Shown here piece after piece: positions 36,501-46,019 of a stretch of 64,000 nt of DNA. The DNA is from Hyphomicrobiaceae bacterium (lineage in GTDB: Bacteria; Pseudomonadota; Alphaproteobacteria; Rhizobiales; Hyphomicrobiaceae). The notes below the pieces were generated by a model. The model had not been told where the DNA came from, did no database searches, and saw only the letters and a list, made by a program, of their open reading frames with translations. Location: the NCBI GenBank assembly GCA_021730785.1, contig JAKFWF010000042.1, positions 1-64,000 of the forward strand. The letters are read 5' to 3'. Position 1 is the first letter of the stretch. Each line of letters starts with the position of its first letter. The position numbers and the translations under genes were made by a program.

Positions 36501-37238
36501 ATGGCGACGCTCGTCAAACGAACGAAACGCAGTATCAAGCGCGCGACCCTCGGCTGGCGGGAGGCCGTGATGGCACGAACGCCCGTTTGGGCGAAGCGCG
36601 CGCTCGGCCCAACCATCATGCGCCTGGATTCGCTGCTGGTCGATCACGGATTTGTGCGCCTCGTCTACCTCAACCGCCACGCCCTCGGCGACCAGGCCTG
36701 GCGCGCCGCACAGCCAGGACCGCACCACATCAAGGCGTTCGCGGCCCAAGGCATCAAGACCGTCGTCAATCTGCGCGGGCCCAGGGTCTGCGGCAGCTAT
36801 TGGCTCGAGCAGGCTGCGTGTGCGCGGCATGGCGTTGCCCTGGTCGATTGTCAAATGCGCTCGCGCGCAGCCCCCAGCCGTGAAGAGTTGCGCCGCGCCC
36901 GCGACCTGTTCGACCGCATCGAGTATCCGGTCGTGCTGCACTGCAAGTCCGGCGCCGACCGTGCGGGCCTCATGAGCGTGCTGTACAGTCACTGTAAGCT
37001 CAATATGCCGATCGCCGAGGCAAAGGCTCAGTTGTCGTGGCGGTTCGGCCATATCCGGCAGGCCGATACCGGCATCCTGGACCATTTCTTCGAGACCTAC
37101 CTTGGCTATGCCGCACAGAGCCCGGTGGCCTTCTGGGATTGGGTCGAGAACATCTATGATCCAGATGAAGTCGTCCGGACTTTCCGCCACAGCGCCGTTG
37201 CAACGGGCGTGGTCAGCCGCGTCCTGCAGCGCGAATAG
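36501..37238 (+). CDS. Dual-specificity/tyrosine phosphatase-like protein
   Basis: 245 residues. The C-x5-R phosphatase loop is VLHCKSGADRAG with Cys at about residue 147; AQPGPHHIKAFAAQGIKTVVNLRG precedes it as in prokaryotic dual-specificity phosphatases of envelope loci. The first 35 residues are basic and may bind membranes. It lies between kdtA and DUF4170, divergent from kdtA, so a lipid A or phospholipid phosphate is a likely substrate, but protein phosphatase activity is possible. Confidence 0.85.
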   Translation: MATLVKRTKRSIKRATLGWREAVMARTPVWAKRALGPTIMRLDSLLVDHGFVRLVYLNRHALGDQAWRAAQPGPHHIKAFAAQGIKTVVNLRGPRVCGSYWLEQAACARHGVALVDCQMRSRAAPSREELRRARDLFDRIEYPVVLHCKSGADRAGLMSVLYSHCKLNMPIAEAKAQLSWRFGHIRQADTGILDHFFETYLGYAAQSPVAFWDWVENIYDPDEVVRTFRHSAVATGVVSRVLQRE

Positions 37239-37258
37239 GACTGCGCCGTCGTCGCAGC

Positions 37259-37516
37259 CTAGGCCTGGTGCTCACCCGCGTGCGGTTCGGCATCGGGGTC
37301 CAGCAGCTTGTGCATGTGCACGATGAAGTAGCGCATGTGGGCGTTGTCGACTGTGCGCTGGGCACGTGCCTTCCAGGCCTTATGCGCCTCGGAATAGTTC
37401 GGATAGATGCCGACGATGTCCAGGCCGGCCAGGTCCTTGAATTCTATGCCCTTCAGCGAGGTCAACTCGCCGCCGAAGACGAGATGCAGAAGCTGCTTGT
37501 CGGGAGAGGGGGTCAT
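37259..37516 (-). CDS. DUF4170 protein
   Basis: 85 residues (KQLLHLVFGGELTSLKGIEF, then VGIYPNYSEAHKAWKARAQ and MRYFIVHMHKLLDP). DUF4170 proteins sit next to kdtA/lpxK in many Alphaproteobacteria; their function is unknown. ATG 37516. Here it is separated from kdtA by the oppositely oriented phosphatase gene. Confidence 0.88.
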   Translation of the reverse strand: MTPSPDKQLLHLVFGGELTSLKGIEFKDLAGLDIVGIYPNYSEAHKAWKARAQRTVDNAHMRYFIVHMHKLLDPDAEPHAGEHQA

Positions 37517-37729
37517 GGTCGCTATCCATGCTCGGTGTTGACGACTGCGGGCTCATTTCGAGACAGGAATGAACCTTGTGTTGACGCTGCCACTTAACAG
37601 CTTTCGAACACGTCTGTGGCATTGTTACCCCATGGCCGCAACAGACGGCTGCTCGGGAGCCAACACAGTAGGCGTTGCATAGGCGCGGCTGGATCCTGGA
37701 ATCCGGCCGCGTCTTAGCGTTTGGCGGCG

Positions 37730-38686
37730 TCACGTGAGGCCCGCAATGGCAGACACAGCCATGTCGGCCAGCAGGCCGAGAAAGATCGCCCAGCCCACAT
37801 CCCGGTTCGACCGGAAGCGGCGCAAGCAGTTGGCGGCATTCGAAGTATCGAGGGTGGAGACCTGCCAGGACAGCTGCAGGGTCACCAGCGCCAGGGCCAG
37901 GAAGAACACGAGGTGCGCATTGGCGAGAACGGCGGCAATCGCCCACAATATCACCGCGCCACCGTAGAAGCCGCCGATCCAGTTGTGTGAGTTGGTGCCG
38001 AATTTGAGCGCCGTCGAGCGCAATCCGAGCAGGGCGTCGTCCTGCGCATCCTGGTGGGCATAGATCGTGTCATAGCCGATCGTCCACAGCACGCAGCCCG
38101 CATAGAGCACAATGGCCGCCGGATCGAGCGCACCATAGACCGCAGCCCAACCGACCAGCGCGCCCCATTTGAATGTCAGGCCGAGGACCAGCTGCGGCCA
38201 CGAGGTGAACCGCTTCATGAACGGATAAATCGCGATCAGCACCAGCGAGCCCATGCCCAGAACAACCGTGAACCGGTTGAACTGCAGCAATACGGCGAGG
38301 CCGATCAGCGACAATGCGCCGGCCCAAATGAAGGCGTTGCGCACCGTCACCGCTCCGGACGCGATCGGCCGGCTGGCGGTCCGCGCCACGCGGCGGTCGT
38401 AGTCGCGATCGACGATGTCATTGTAGGTGCAGCCGGCGCCACGCATGACGAAGGCGCCGATGAAGAACAGCGCCAGGTACCAGAGATTGGGGTAAGGCCG
38501 GCCGCGATTGAGTTCGGCCAGCGCCAGCGACCACCAGCACGGAAACAGCAAGAGCCAGGAGCCGATCGGCCGGTCGAAACGAGCGAGCTGCAGGTAGGCT
38601 TTGGCGCCGGCCGGCGCGTGCCGGTCGACCCAGTTGCCGGGCGCCGCATCGGGTAAGGTCAGGGTATCAGGTTGCGTGCTGGCCAT
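37730..38686 (-). CDS. ubiA: 4-hydroxybenzoate octaprenyltransferase
   Basis: 318 residues with about eight membrane helices. The two Asp-rich prenyl-diphosphate motifs are present: NDIVDRDYDRRVARTASRP (near residue 90) and DTIYAHQDAQDD (near 208). UbiA attaches the polyprenyl tail to 4-hydroxybenzoate in ubiquinone synthesis at the inner membrane. ATG 38686 (MASTQPD) is chosen. It is divergent from rsmE, 91 bp away, a pairing seen in Alphaproteobacteria. Confidence 0.94.
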   Translation of the reverse strand: MASTQPDTLTLPDAAPGNWVDRHAPAGAKAYLQLARFDRPIGSWLLLFPCWWSLALAELNRGRPYPNLWYLALFFIGAFVMRGAGCTYNDIVDRDYDRRVARTASRPIASGAVTVRNAFIWAGALSLIGLAVLLQFNRFTVVLGMGSLVLIAIYPFMKRFTSWPQLVLGLTFKWGALVGWAAVYGALDPAAIVLYAGCVLWTIGYDTIYAHQDAQDDALLGLRSTALKFGTNSHNWIGGFYGGAVILWAIAAVLANAHLVFFLALALVTLQLSWQVSTLDTSNAANCLRRFRSNRDVGWAIFLGLLADMAVSAIAGLT

Positions 38687-38777
38687 GCGACGGGATCGAG
38701 CTCTTGTCGTGAGTCGGGTTCGTTCTCGCCTATCATGGCCCTGGCAGTCGATCCAGACGATGGGGTAACGTGTCGCG

Positions 38778-39518
38778 ATGCCGGTGCATGATTTCCAGAG
38801 CCAGCGGATTTTCGTCGAGGCTGCGCTGTTCGCTGGCGCCAGCGTTGCTGCGAGTGATGACCAGTTCAACTATCTGGTCCGGGTGCTGCGCCTGCGGGCG
38901 GGAGATGATATTCTCGTCTTCAACGGCTGTGACGGCGAATGGCGCGCACGCTTGGCCGAGGTCGGCAAACGCAGCTGCAGCCTTGCGATTGGCCCGCAGA
39001 CGCGGCCGCAAGTCCCGGGACCGGATATCAATTATCTGTTTGCCCCGCTGAAGCGCACCCGACTCGACTACATGGTGCAGAAAGCCGTCGAGATGGGCGT
39101 GCGCCGGCTCACTCCCGTGCTGACCGCACGCACGACCGCCGAGCGTGTGAATGGCGAACGCATGAAGGCAAATGCGATCGAGGCGGCCGAGCAGTGCGGC
39201 ATTTTGCATCTGCCCGACATCGACGAGGCGGCGAAATTGACCCACGTTCTGGCGGGCTGGGACCCGGCGCGGTTCCTCATCCTGTGCGACGAGGCGGCCG
39301 AGGTGGCTGATCCTGCCGCGGTGCTGCGCCCCCTTCGAGGCGCTCCCGTCGCGGTTCTGATCGGGCCCGAGGGCGGGTTCAGTTCGGATGAACGCCGGCT
39401 GTTGCTGTCGCAGCCCTTCGTCAGGGCGATTTCGCTCGGGCCGCGCATCATGCGGGCCGATACGGCAGCCGTCGCGGCGCTGGCCCTGGTGAACGCGACG
39501 ATCGGCGATTGGTGTTGA
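38778..39518 (+). CDS. rsmE: 16S rRNA m3U1498 methyltransferase
   Basis: 246 residues, a SPOUT-class methyltransferase. The N-terminal PUA-like domain has NYLVRVLRLRAGDDILVFNG. The C-terminal knot shows VLIGPEGGFSSDE and SLGPRIMRADTAAVAAL, both diagnostic. It methylates U1498 of 16S rRNA on assembled 30S subunits. ATG 38778. Confidence 0.95.
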   Translation: MPVHDFQSQRIFVEAALFAGASVAASDDQFNYLVRVLRLRAGDDILVFNGCDGEWRARLAEVGKRSCSLAIGPQTRPQVPGPDINYLFAPLKRTRLDYMVQKAVEMGVRRLTPVLTARTTAERVNGERMKANAIEAAEQCGILHLPDIDEAAKLTHVLAGWDPARFLILCDEAAEVADPAAVLRPLRGAPVAVLIGPEGGFSSDERRLLLSQPFVRAISLGPRIMRADTAAVAALALVNATIGDWC

Positions 39519-39530
39519 TCGGGCGGCTGG

Positions 39531-40082
39531 TCAGCCGGCAAGGTTCCAGACGCCGTCGCGGTGACGGCAGGCGATGCCTTCAGCCTTGCGCGAGTAGCTG
39601 CCCGAGGTCAGCGCCACCACGATATGCCGGCAGACGTGGCCGCTGGCGTCCTTGAACGAAGTCGTCGGCTGGATTGCGCCGCTCAGGCGGCCGTGCTTGC
39701 GGTGCCAGATGTAGGTGGCGCCGTCGCCGACTTCGGTCAGGGCGAGTTGGACGGCTTCGAGGGCTGCGATCGCGTCGGTATCGTCGAGCAGCGCTTTGAG
39801 GTCAGCGAGCGACGGCTTCGGCCACAGTTTTTCGCGCTTGTCCTTGTCGAGCGGCGTTGAATTGGAGGCCGGCGGCGTTGTTGTACCTGGACAGCTGCAG
39901 CCGTTGGCGCCTTGGTCGGCCTGGCTGGTTCCCCCCGTTGCCGGCGGCACTTCAACCGCGCTCTGCGTGCTGCGCTTGTCCTTGGCGAAGCCAGGATCAC
40001 TGGACAGCAGGACCAGGGCGCCGAGGAAGAAACTCGCCCCGGCGGTGAGCGCCAAGGTGACGATGTTGGGAGATGACTGCAT
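39531..40082 (-). CDS. Secreted/outer-membrane antigen-like protein
   Basis: 183 residues with an N-terminal hydrophobic segment (about 7-27, LALTAGASFFLGALVLLSS), a Pro/Thr/Ser linker and a C-terminal domain (about 115-183) with GDGATYIWHRKHGRLSGAIQP, then GHVCRHIVVAL. This pattern resembles the 17-kDa surface antigen domain of alphaproteobacterial envelope proteins. No lipobox; the N-terminus may remain as an anchor. ATG 40082 is chosen at the signal. Function unknown. Confidence 0.7.
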   Translation of the reverse strand: MQSSPNIVTLALTAGASFFLGALVLLSSDPGFAKDKRSTQSAVEVPPATGGTSQADQGANGCSCPGTTTPPASNSTPLDKDKREKLWPKPSLADLKALLDDTDAIAALEAVQLALTEVGDGATYIWHRKHGRLSGAIQPTTSFKDASGHVCRHIVVALTSGSYSRKAEGIACRHRDGVWNLAG

Positions 40083-40264
40083 GGCCGAACGCTCTACTCT
40101 ACTGTTACCTGGACCCTTGATCCGCGAATGACGAACCGCACATTGAGTAGACTGGCCGAAAGGCGTTAAAATCGCCTGAACGGCTGTGCCGGATGTCTCG
40201 CGATGGCACAGAAAGTTGATAACAGGCATCGAAATCCCTGCCGCGAGGCACAACAGGAGGGGCC

Positions 40265-40936
40265 ATGGCGACCGAGACCAAGACCGAATGGGCGAAGCCG
40301 GACTACTATCACGGCCCGGAGGCTGGCGACTTTTCAGCTGAGCCGGAACCGTTCGGCCTGTTTGAGACCTGGTTTGCGCAAGCGCGGAAATTCGAAATCA
40401 ACGACGCCAATGCGATGGCGCTGGCGACCGTCGATCAGAACGGCCTGCCGAATGTGCGCATCGTGCTGCTGAAGGGGCTCGATGACGCTACGACGCCGGA
40501 GCGCGGCTTCGTATTCTATACGAATTACGAAGGCGCCAAGGGGCGGGAGCTGCTGGCGTCGCGCAAATGCGCGCTCAACTTCCACTGGAAGGGGTTGCGG
40601 CGGCAGGTTCGCGTTCGCGGCACGGTCGGTCTGGTGAGCAGTGCCGAAGCCGACGCCTACTACGCATCGCGACCGCGCGGCAGCCGCATCAGCGCCTGGG
40701 CGTCCGCGCAGTCGCGGCCGCTTGAAAGCCGGGCTGCCCTGGAGCAGGAGGTGGCGCGCTGCGAAGCGAAGTTCGGTGACGGCGAGATCCCACGGCCACC
40801 GCACTGGTCGGGCTTTCGCGTTACGCCGCTCGAAATCGAGTTCTGGCACGATCGGCCCTTCCGCCTGCACGAACGCATCGTGTTCCGGCGCGAGCACTCC
40901 GGCGGCGAGTGGAGCAAGGCGCGGCTCAATCCCTGA
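40265..40936 (+). CDS. pdxH: Pyridoxamine 5'-phosphate oxidase
   Basis: 223 residues, FMN enzyme that makes pyridoxal 5'-phosphate. Motifs: [31 protein letters not shown]-x-QS and [11 protein letters not shown] followed by [15 protein letters not shown]. The length is normal. GGAGG lies just before ATG 40265. The window contains several PLP enzymes that would use the product. A short-chain dehydrogenase follows 80 bp downstream. Confidence 0.95.
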   Translation: MATETKTEWAKPDYYHGPEAGDFSAEPEPFGLFETWFAQARKFEINDANAMALATVDQNGLPNVRIVLLKGLDDATTPERGFVFYTNYEGAKGRELLASRKCALNFHWKGLRRQVRVRGTVGLVSSAEADAYYASRPRGSRISAWASAQSRPLESRAALEQEVARCEAKFGDGEIPRPPHWSGFRVTPLEIEFWHDRPFRLHERIVFRREHSGGEWSKARLNP

Positions 40937-41016
40937 ATCGTGTGGTTGGACTGAGCGCACGCGCCCGCGAAGCGTGGTAGGTTCGCAGCATAGTCCTAAC
41001 GGCGAGGTTTGATGCC

Positions 41017-41781
41017 ATGTCCACCACTCCTGCCGCCCCGGCCGAGCGCAAGACCTTGATCCTCACCGGTGCCTCGCGCGGCATCGGGCATGCGACTGTG
41101 AAGCGGTTTTCATCGGCCGGCTGGCGCGTCATCACCTGTTCGCGCCAGCCGTTCCCGGAGAACTGCCCGTGGGAGATGGGCCCCGAGGACCACATCCAGC
41201 TCGACCTTGCCGACCCCAAAATCATGCCCGAGGCGGTTCGCCTCATGAAGGAACGCCTGAAGGACCAGAGCGGCCGGCTGCACGCGCTCGTCAACAATGC
41301 TGCGATCAGCCCGAAGGGAGCGAAGGGCGCCCGGCTCTCCACCATCGATACGTCGCTGGAAGACTGGCAGAAGGTGTTCCAGGTGAACTTCTTCGGACCC
41401 GTCGTGCTCGCTCGCGGGCTGCTGGACGAACTCGACCGCGCGAAGGGCGCGGTCGTCAATGTCACGTCGATCGCCGGCAGCCGCGTACATCCGTTCGCGG
41501 GCGCGGCCTATGCCACGTCGAAGGCAGCGCTGGCGGCCCTGACGCGGGAAATGGCCTTCGACTTCGGCCGCCGCGGCATTCGCGTGAACTCGATCTCGCC
41601 CGGTGAAATCGACACGTCGATTCTGTCGCCCGGCACCGATCGCATCGTGCAGGAGCAGATCCCCATGCGCCGGCTGGGTGAACCGGAGGAAGTGGCCAAG
41701 GCGATCTATTTCCTGTGCACCGAGCAATCGAGCTACGTGAACGGCACCGAGCTGCACATCAACGGCGGCCAGCACGTGTGA
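41017..41781 (+). CDS. Short-chain dehydrogenase/reductase
   Basis: 254 residues, classical SDR. It has TGASRGIG (NAD(P) site, residue about 18), ALVNNAAIS, a catalytic Ser (VTSIAGS) and YATSK (Tyr/Lys), then VNSISPGEIDT. The C-terminal VNGTELHINGGQ is family-typical. It reduces or oxidises an alcohol/ketone; substrate unknown. Its stop is 4 bp from the stop of the convergent flavin gene. Confidence 0.9.
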   Translation: MSTTPAAPAERKTLILTGASRGIGHATVKRFSSAGWRVITCSRQPFPENCPWEMGPEDHIQLDLADPKIMPEAVRLMKERLKDQSGRLHALVNNAAISPKGAKGARLSTIDTSLEDWQKVFQVNFFGPVVLARGLLDELDRAKGAVVNVTSIAGSRVHPFAGAAYATSKAALAALTREMAFDFGRRGIRVNSISPGEIDTSILSPGTDRIVQEQIPMRRLGEPEEVAKAIYFLCTEQSSYVNGTELHINGGQHV

Positions 41782-41785
41782 TCCA

Positions 41786-42796
41786 TCATGGAGCGCTGGC
41801 CATTGCCTCCGCAATTAGCCGGTAGCTTTTCACCCGTGCGGCCTCGTCGAAGGCCCAGGTGACGACCGCGATCTCGACCGCGCCGGTGCGCTGGGCCAAG
41901 TCCTTGATCTGCGCTGCGACGCTCGCACCCGTGCCGACGAATGCCGTGCGGCGGAACACGTCCATGCGAGCTTGCTCAGCGGCAGAATAGTCGTAGGCCG
42001 CCGCCACGTCGGGGGCTTCCAATGGCAAGAACACGCCGCGGTCGCGGAACAGCCGGAAGCGCGCGCGAGAGGTGAAATGATGCTGCGCTTCCTCCGTCGT
42101 TTCAGCTGCCAGCGCCCATACGCACAGCGCGGGGCATGGCTCGGGATGGCGCTCGCTCGGCCGGTACATGTCGCGATAGAGCCGCAGGGCCTCCATGCCG
42201 CCCGCGCCATCGGTGAAGAACCAGGCGAAGGCGTAGGGCATGCCGAAGTGGGCCGCCACCTGGGCACCGAAGTCGGAACTGCCGAGGATCCACATCTCGG
42301 GCGACGTGTCGCCCGCGGGAAATGCGCGCACCTTGGCGAACGGATGCCCGTCGGGCAGTGCCGCTCCGGTGACCCACGCGCGCAGATCACGCACATCGTT
42401 GGGGAATTGCTGCGGCCGTTCATTGGCGAGCGGGTTGAGCGCGTAGGCCGTGCGGCCATCCGAGCCCGGTGCGCGGCCGAGCCCGAGGTCGATGCGCCCC
42501 GGCGCCAGTGCGTCGAGTACGCGAAACTGTTCGGCCACCTTGAAGGGCGAATAGTGCGGCAGCATCACGCCGGCGCTGCCGACCCGGATCCGCGTCGTGG
42601 TGGCCGCAACCGCCGCCATCAGCACCTCGGGTGCCGTGCCGACGATGGTGTCGTTGCTATGGTGCTCCGACACCCAGAAGCGCTTGTATCCCATCGCCTC
42701 CGTGGCGTGCGCGAGCGCCAGCGTATTGCGGATCGCCTCGCCCTGGGGCCGGCCGGCGCAGGCGATCGACTGGTCGAGCACGGACAGCTGCAGCAC
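41786..42796 (-). CDS. LLM-class flavin-dependent oxidoreductase
   Basis: 336 residues, bacterial luciferase-like TIM barrel. Typical segments: YKRFWVSEHHSNDTIVGTAPEVL, RIRVGSAGVMLPHYSPFKVAEQF and DLGLGRAPGSDGRT, as in the MsnO8/YhbW subgroup. It uses reduced FMN. The start at 42796 is GTG. Substrate unknown; the family includes alkane-type and xenobiotic monooxygenases. Confidence 0.9.
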   Translation of the reverse strand: MLQLSVLDQSIACAGRPQGEAIRNTLALAHATEAMGYKRFWVSEHHSNDTIVGTAPEVLMAAVAATTTRIRVGSAGVMLPHYSPFKVAEQFRVLDALAPGRIDLGLGRAPGSDGRTAYALNPLANERPQQFPNDVRDLRAWVTGAALPDGHPFAKVRAFPAGDTSPEMWILGSSDFGAQVAAHFGMPYAFAWFFTDGAGGMEALRLYRDMYRPSERHPEPCPALCVWALAAETTEEAQHHFTSRARFRLFRDRGVFLPLEAPDVAAAYDYSAAEQARMDVFRRTAFVGTGASVAAQIKDLAQRTGAVEIAVVTWAFDEAARVKSYRLIAEAMASAP

Positions 42797-42826
42797 GGGT
42801 TGGTCCTCGGATTGTGGTCGGGCGAC

Positions 42827-43579
42827 TCAACTCTTCTCCTTGTCCCGCTGCTCTTTCAGCATCGCCTCGATGTCCGGACGCGGTGAGGGCGTCAGATCGC
42901 GCCGTTTGCGCTGGCGCTCCTGCCGGGCCGCGGCGCGACGGGTCTTGCCGGGCACTTTCAGCCGGCGTGCAGCCGATATCAGCAATGGATGCGATGGCGC
43001 CTCCAGATCCAGCTCCTCGAGAAACGTCTCGCGCACGGCATCGAAGCTCTGAATGATGGCGTCCCGGGCGAGGGCACGCGCTTCCACCGAGATATTCTGT
43101 GACTTCGCCGGGTCGAGCGTCTGCAGGGCGCGGCGCATGTCGTGCAGCGGCGCATAGGGGTAGAGCCCGATCAGCGCGTCTGTCTCGCCGACATTGCGGT
43201 AGACGATGCGCATGTTGTCGAGCGTTTCGCTGATCCGGCAGAAGGCTGTGATGTAGTCATCAGTGGTCGGAAACGACTTCTCGCTGAACGCATACAGCGC
43301 GTTCTTGGTGCGCACGATGCCGCGCCATTCCTCCTCCAGGCTCTCGACGAACTTCGAGCGCTTCTGGAAAACGTTGGCGAGGTAGGCTGCCACCACCGTG
43401 ACGAACACCAGCGCCATGTCCTTCATGTACTCGTAGAGATCATCGACGTAGTCGGTGATGCCGAGCGACTTGAACAGTGGGATCTTGTCACCGAACTTGG
43501 CGATGAGCGAGATCGCCAGCACCGAGATCAGCAGCACGTAGACGCGACCAAGTGTGCGGTTGAGACTGTGACGGGTCAT
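42827..43579 (-). CDS. Membrane protein with cytoplasmic helical domain, unknown function
   Basis: 250 residues. Two membrane segments (about 10-28 and 53-72) flank a short loop, followed by a helical domain (about 78-200) and a very basic tail (KTRRAAARQERQRKRRD). I recognise no family. It lies 30 bp downstream of the gene at 43632 on the same strand only in the sense of neighbourhood; no shared role is evident. ATG 43579. Confidence 0.65.
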   Translation of the reverse strand: MTRHSLNRTLGRVYVLLISVLAISLIAKFGDKIPLFKSLGITDYVDDLYEYMKDMALVFVTVVAAYLANVFQKRSKFVESLEEEWRGIVRTKNALYAFSEKSFPTTDDYITAFCRISETLDNMRIVYRNVGETDALIGLYPYAPLHDMRRALQTLDPAKSQNISVEARALARDAIIQSFDAVRETFLEELDLEAPSHPLLISAARRLKVPGKTRRAAARQERQRKRRDLTPSPRPDIEAMLKEQRDKEKS

Positions 43580-43631
43580 GGCAACTCTGGGGTCTCGGGA
43601 ATTCGTTGATCAAGCGGGCAGCACTGTCGCG

Positions 43632-44255
43632 TCAGGGTGCGGCAGTCGTATGAAGCATGGGACCATAGCCGGCGCCAAGGACGGCGGCGATGGCCGGCGG
43701 CGTCAAAAGGTGAACGTCGCCGCGCACCGGCCGCGGCCGCAGCCCCTGGTAGCCGTCGAGCGACCACAGCTGAATATGGCGGCCGCAAACGCGCGCGGGC
43801 GCGCCGTCGAACACAATGAGCGCATTGTCCGGTAAACTGGCGATGTCGGCGACATGCGTGCGCTTGTGGCCCCGCCCATCGAGCCTTTCGGCATGGAGGA
43901 TGCGGTCCATGTCGTCCGCCGCGGCGCGTCCGGGCAGCCCGCGCACGGCGTTCCAGCGCGTTGCGAAATCGTTGGCGGCGTCGCGGCGGCATTCAAAGCA
44001 CGGGCGGTGGCCGGCGCTCAACGCCGTCGCCTCGTCGAGAAAGAACAGCTCGGTGTAGCGCCGCGGCTGCATGACCCGGCGCCGGCGTTCCTTGAACGCG
44101 AGGACGCAGCAGATCCACTGCCGCGAGTGCCAGTGACGGGGGCGCAGCGTCTGGTCGGCGTCGTGGAACGCGCCGCCACGATTGCCCATCATCGTGCCGC
44201 GCGCAGCGGCTGCAACGAGTGAGCCGTCCGGCAAGACGCGGTTTTGCAGGGGCAT
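43632..44255 (-). CDS. Conserved hypothetical protein with CxxC-type motif
   Basis: 207 residues from ATG 44255 (MPLQNRVLPDGSLV). The stretches MMGNRGGAFH, RHWHSRQWICCVLAFKERRR, YTELFFLDEATAL and SAGHRPCFECRR are familiar from an unnamed but widespread bacterial family. HRPCFECRR may bind a metal. The function is unknown. It ends before the next gene, and the TPP enzyme lies 7 bp upstream of its start, so the two may be cotranscribed. Confidence 0.75.
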   Translation of the reverse strand: MPLQNRVLPDGSLVAAAARGTMMGNRGGAFHDADQTLRPRHWHSRQWICCVLAFKERRRRVMQPRRYTELFFLDEATALSAGHRPCFECRRDAANDFATRWNAVRGLPGRAAADDMDRILHAERLDGRGHKRTHVADIASLPDNALIVFDGAPARVCGRHIQLWSLDGYQGLRPRPVRGDVHLLTPPAIAAVLGAGYGPMLHTTAAP

Positions 44256-44262
44256 GGAGCGC

Positions 44263-46011
44263 TCACACGGGCCGGTCGCCCCTTTGCACCTTGAGCGTGC
44301 GGTTGTCGGCGGCGGGCAGCATCTTCGCTGGGTCACGGGTCACGACGCAGTCGATGACGGTCGGGCTCGAGATGTTGGCGAGGCCCTCGGCGAGAGCCGC
44401 CGACAACTTCGCCGGGTCCGTCACGCGAATGCCGTGACAGCCGAATCCTTTCACGATCTCGGCGTAGTTGAGGTCGGAGAGGTCGGATGACTGGTAGTTG
44501 CCGGCGCCATAGACCGCGTGCTGCAGCGCCTTCACGTAGCCGGACGCGGCGTTGTTGAACACGATGGTCACGAAGTTGGCGCCGACACGCCGCGCCGTTT
44601 CCAATTCGCCGATGCTCATGTTGAAGCCGCCGTCGCCGGTCAGCGAGACGACGCGCCGCGCTTTGCCAGCCCCGATCTGCGCGCCGATGCCGCCCGGCAC
44701 GCCATAGCCGATGGAAGCAAACCCGCGGTCGGGCAGGAAGTGCCGGCCGGCGGCCTTGGTGTCGAACATCAGGCCGCCCCAGTGGGCCGCAAACCCGCCG
44801 TCGGCGACGAGAACCGCATCGGCCGGCATGATCTTGTTGAGTTCGCCCATCAGGCGGCCGACGTTGATCGGCGTCTCGGTGGACTGGAGCCGGTCGGCTG
44901 CACTCGCCCGCCAGGCGGCCATCTTCACCGGGATTTCGGCCAGGTAGCCGGCGCGGGACTTGGCGTGCTTTCCGTTGTCCGATAATTCGGCATCAAGATC
45001 GGCCAGCGTCAGTCGCGCGTCGCCGACCAACGCCACGTCCGTGCGCGTGGTGCGGCCGATCTCCTCGGCGACGATATCGACATGGATGACGGGCTTGCCC
45101 GGCGTAATCAGGGCGAAACGTTTGGTCGCGATCTCGCCGAGCTTGCAGCCGACGACGAGCAGGCAGTCGCTGGCCGCGATCAGCTCGTTGGCGATGCGGT
45201 CGTAGCGGCCGAACAGGCCGGCCGAGTGCGGATCGTTGCAGGCAATCGCGCCCTTGCCGCTCATGGTGTGGGCGACTGGAATGCCCTGGGCGCGAGCGAA
45301 TCCCAGCAGCGCGTCGTACGCTTGGGAAATATGGATGCCGCCGCCAGCCAGGATCAGCGGGCGCTTGGCTTTGGCCAACAGTGCGGCTGCGCGGGCGAGG
45401 TCGGCTGGATCAGGCCGCGTGCGCCGCGCCTGCGCCTTCAAGGTGCCAGGCTCCATCCAGAAGTCGGAAGCATCGAAATCGAATTCGGCATGCGCGATAT
45501 CTTCCGGCACGTCGATCAGCACGGGGCCGGGGCGGCCGCTGGTCGCGACCGCAAAGGCCCGGCGGAAATGCTCCGGAATGCGCTTGATCACCTCGACGCG
45601 GATCACCTCCTTCACCACCGGGCGCAATATTTCCAGCTGCCGCGTCTCCTGGGTCATGTTCTTCCAGGAATGCTCGCGGTTGGTGTCGCCGGTGATGGCG
45701 ATCATCGGAATGCCGGCGTTGTAGCTCTCGACGAGACCGGTGACGAGGTTGGTCGCGCCGGGGCCAAGCGTGCCGTCGGCGATGCCGGGCCGGTTCGTCA
45801 CCTTGGCATAGGCGTCGGCCGCGAACGCGCCGTTACGTTCGTCGTTGATGAGAATGTGGCTCAGCCCGAGCGACCGGCAGGCTTCATAGAACGGCAGCAA
45901 CTGGAACCCGCCCATGCCGAACATCGGCCCGGCGCCGGCGAGTTTCAGCATTTCGGCCATCGCCTGGCCGCCCGACATGTGCCGCGTCGTGTTCGATTTT
46001 TCCGCCGTCAT
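44263..46011 (-). CDS. Thiamine pyrophosphate enzyme, acetolactate-synthase-like
   Basis: 582 residues with three TPP-enzyme domains. The catalytic Glu lies in ILINDERNGAFAADAYAK near residue 55. The C-terminal TPP/Mg motif is TGDGGFNMS through FNNAASG. It resembles oxalyl-CoA decarboxylase/benzoylformate-type members but could be a catabolic acetolactate synthase; no small regulatory subunit gene is adjacent. ATG 46011 lies 8 bp after the stop of the S10 peptidase gene, so cotranscription is likely. Confidence 0.87.
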   Translation of the reverse strand: MTAEKSNTTRHMSGGQAMAEMLKLAGAGPMFGMGGFQLLPFYEACRSLGLSHILINDERNGAFAADAYAKVTNRPGIADGTLGPGATNLVTGLVESYNAGIPMIAITGDTNREHSWKNMTQETRQLEILRPVVKEVIRVEVIKRIPEHFRRAFAVATSGRPGPVLIDVPEDIAHAEFDFDASDFWMEPGTLKAQARRTRPDPADLARAAALLAKAKRPLILAGGGIHISQAYDALLGFARAQGIPVAHTMSGKGAIACNDPHSAGLFGRYDRIANELIAASDCLLVVGCKLGEIATKRFALITPGKPVIHVDIVAEEIGRTTRTDVALVGDARLTLADLDAELSDNGKHAKSRAGYLAEIPVKMAAWRASAADRLQSTETPINVGRLMGELNKIMPADAVLVADGGFAAHWGGLMFDTKAAGRHFLPDRGFASIGYGVPGGIGAQIGAGKARRVVSLTGDGGFNMSIGELETARRVGANFVTIVFNNAASGYVKALQHAVYGAGNYQSSDLSDLNYAEIVKGFGCHGIRVTDPAKLSAALAEGLANISSPTVIDCVVTRDPAKMLPAADNRTLKVQRGDRPV

Positions 46012-46019
46012 TACTTTTC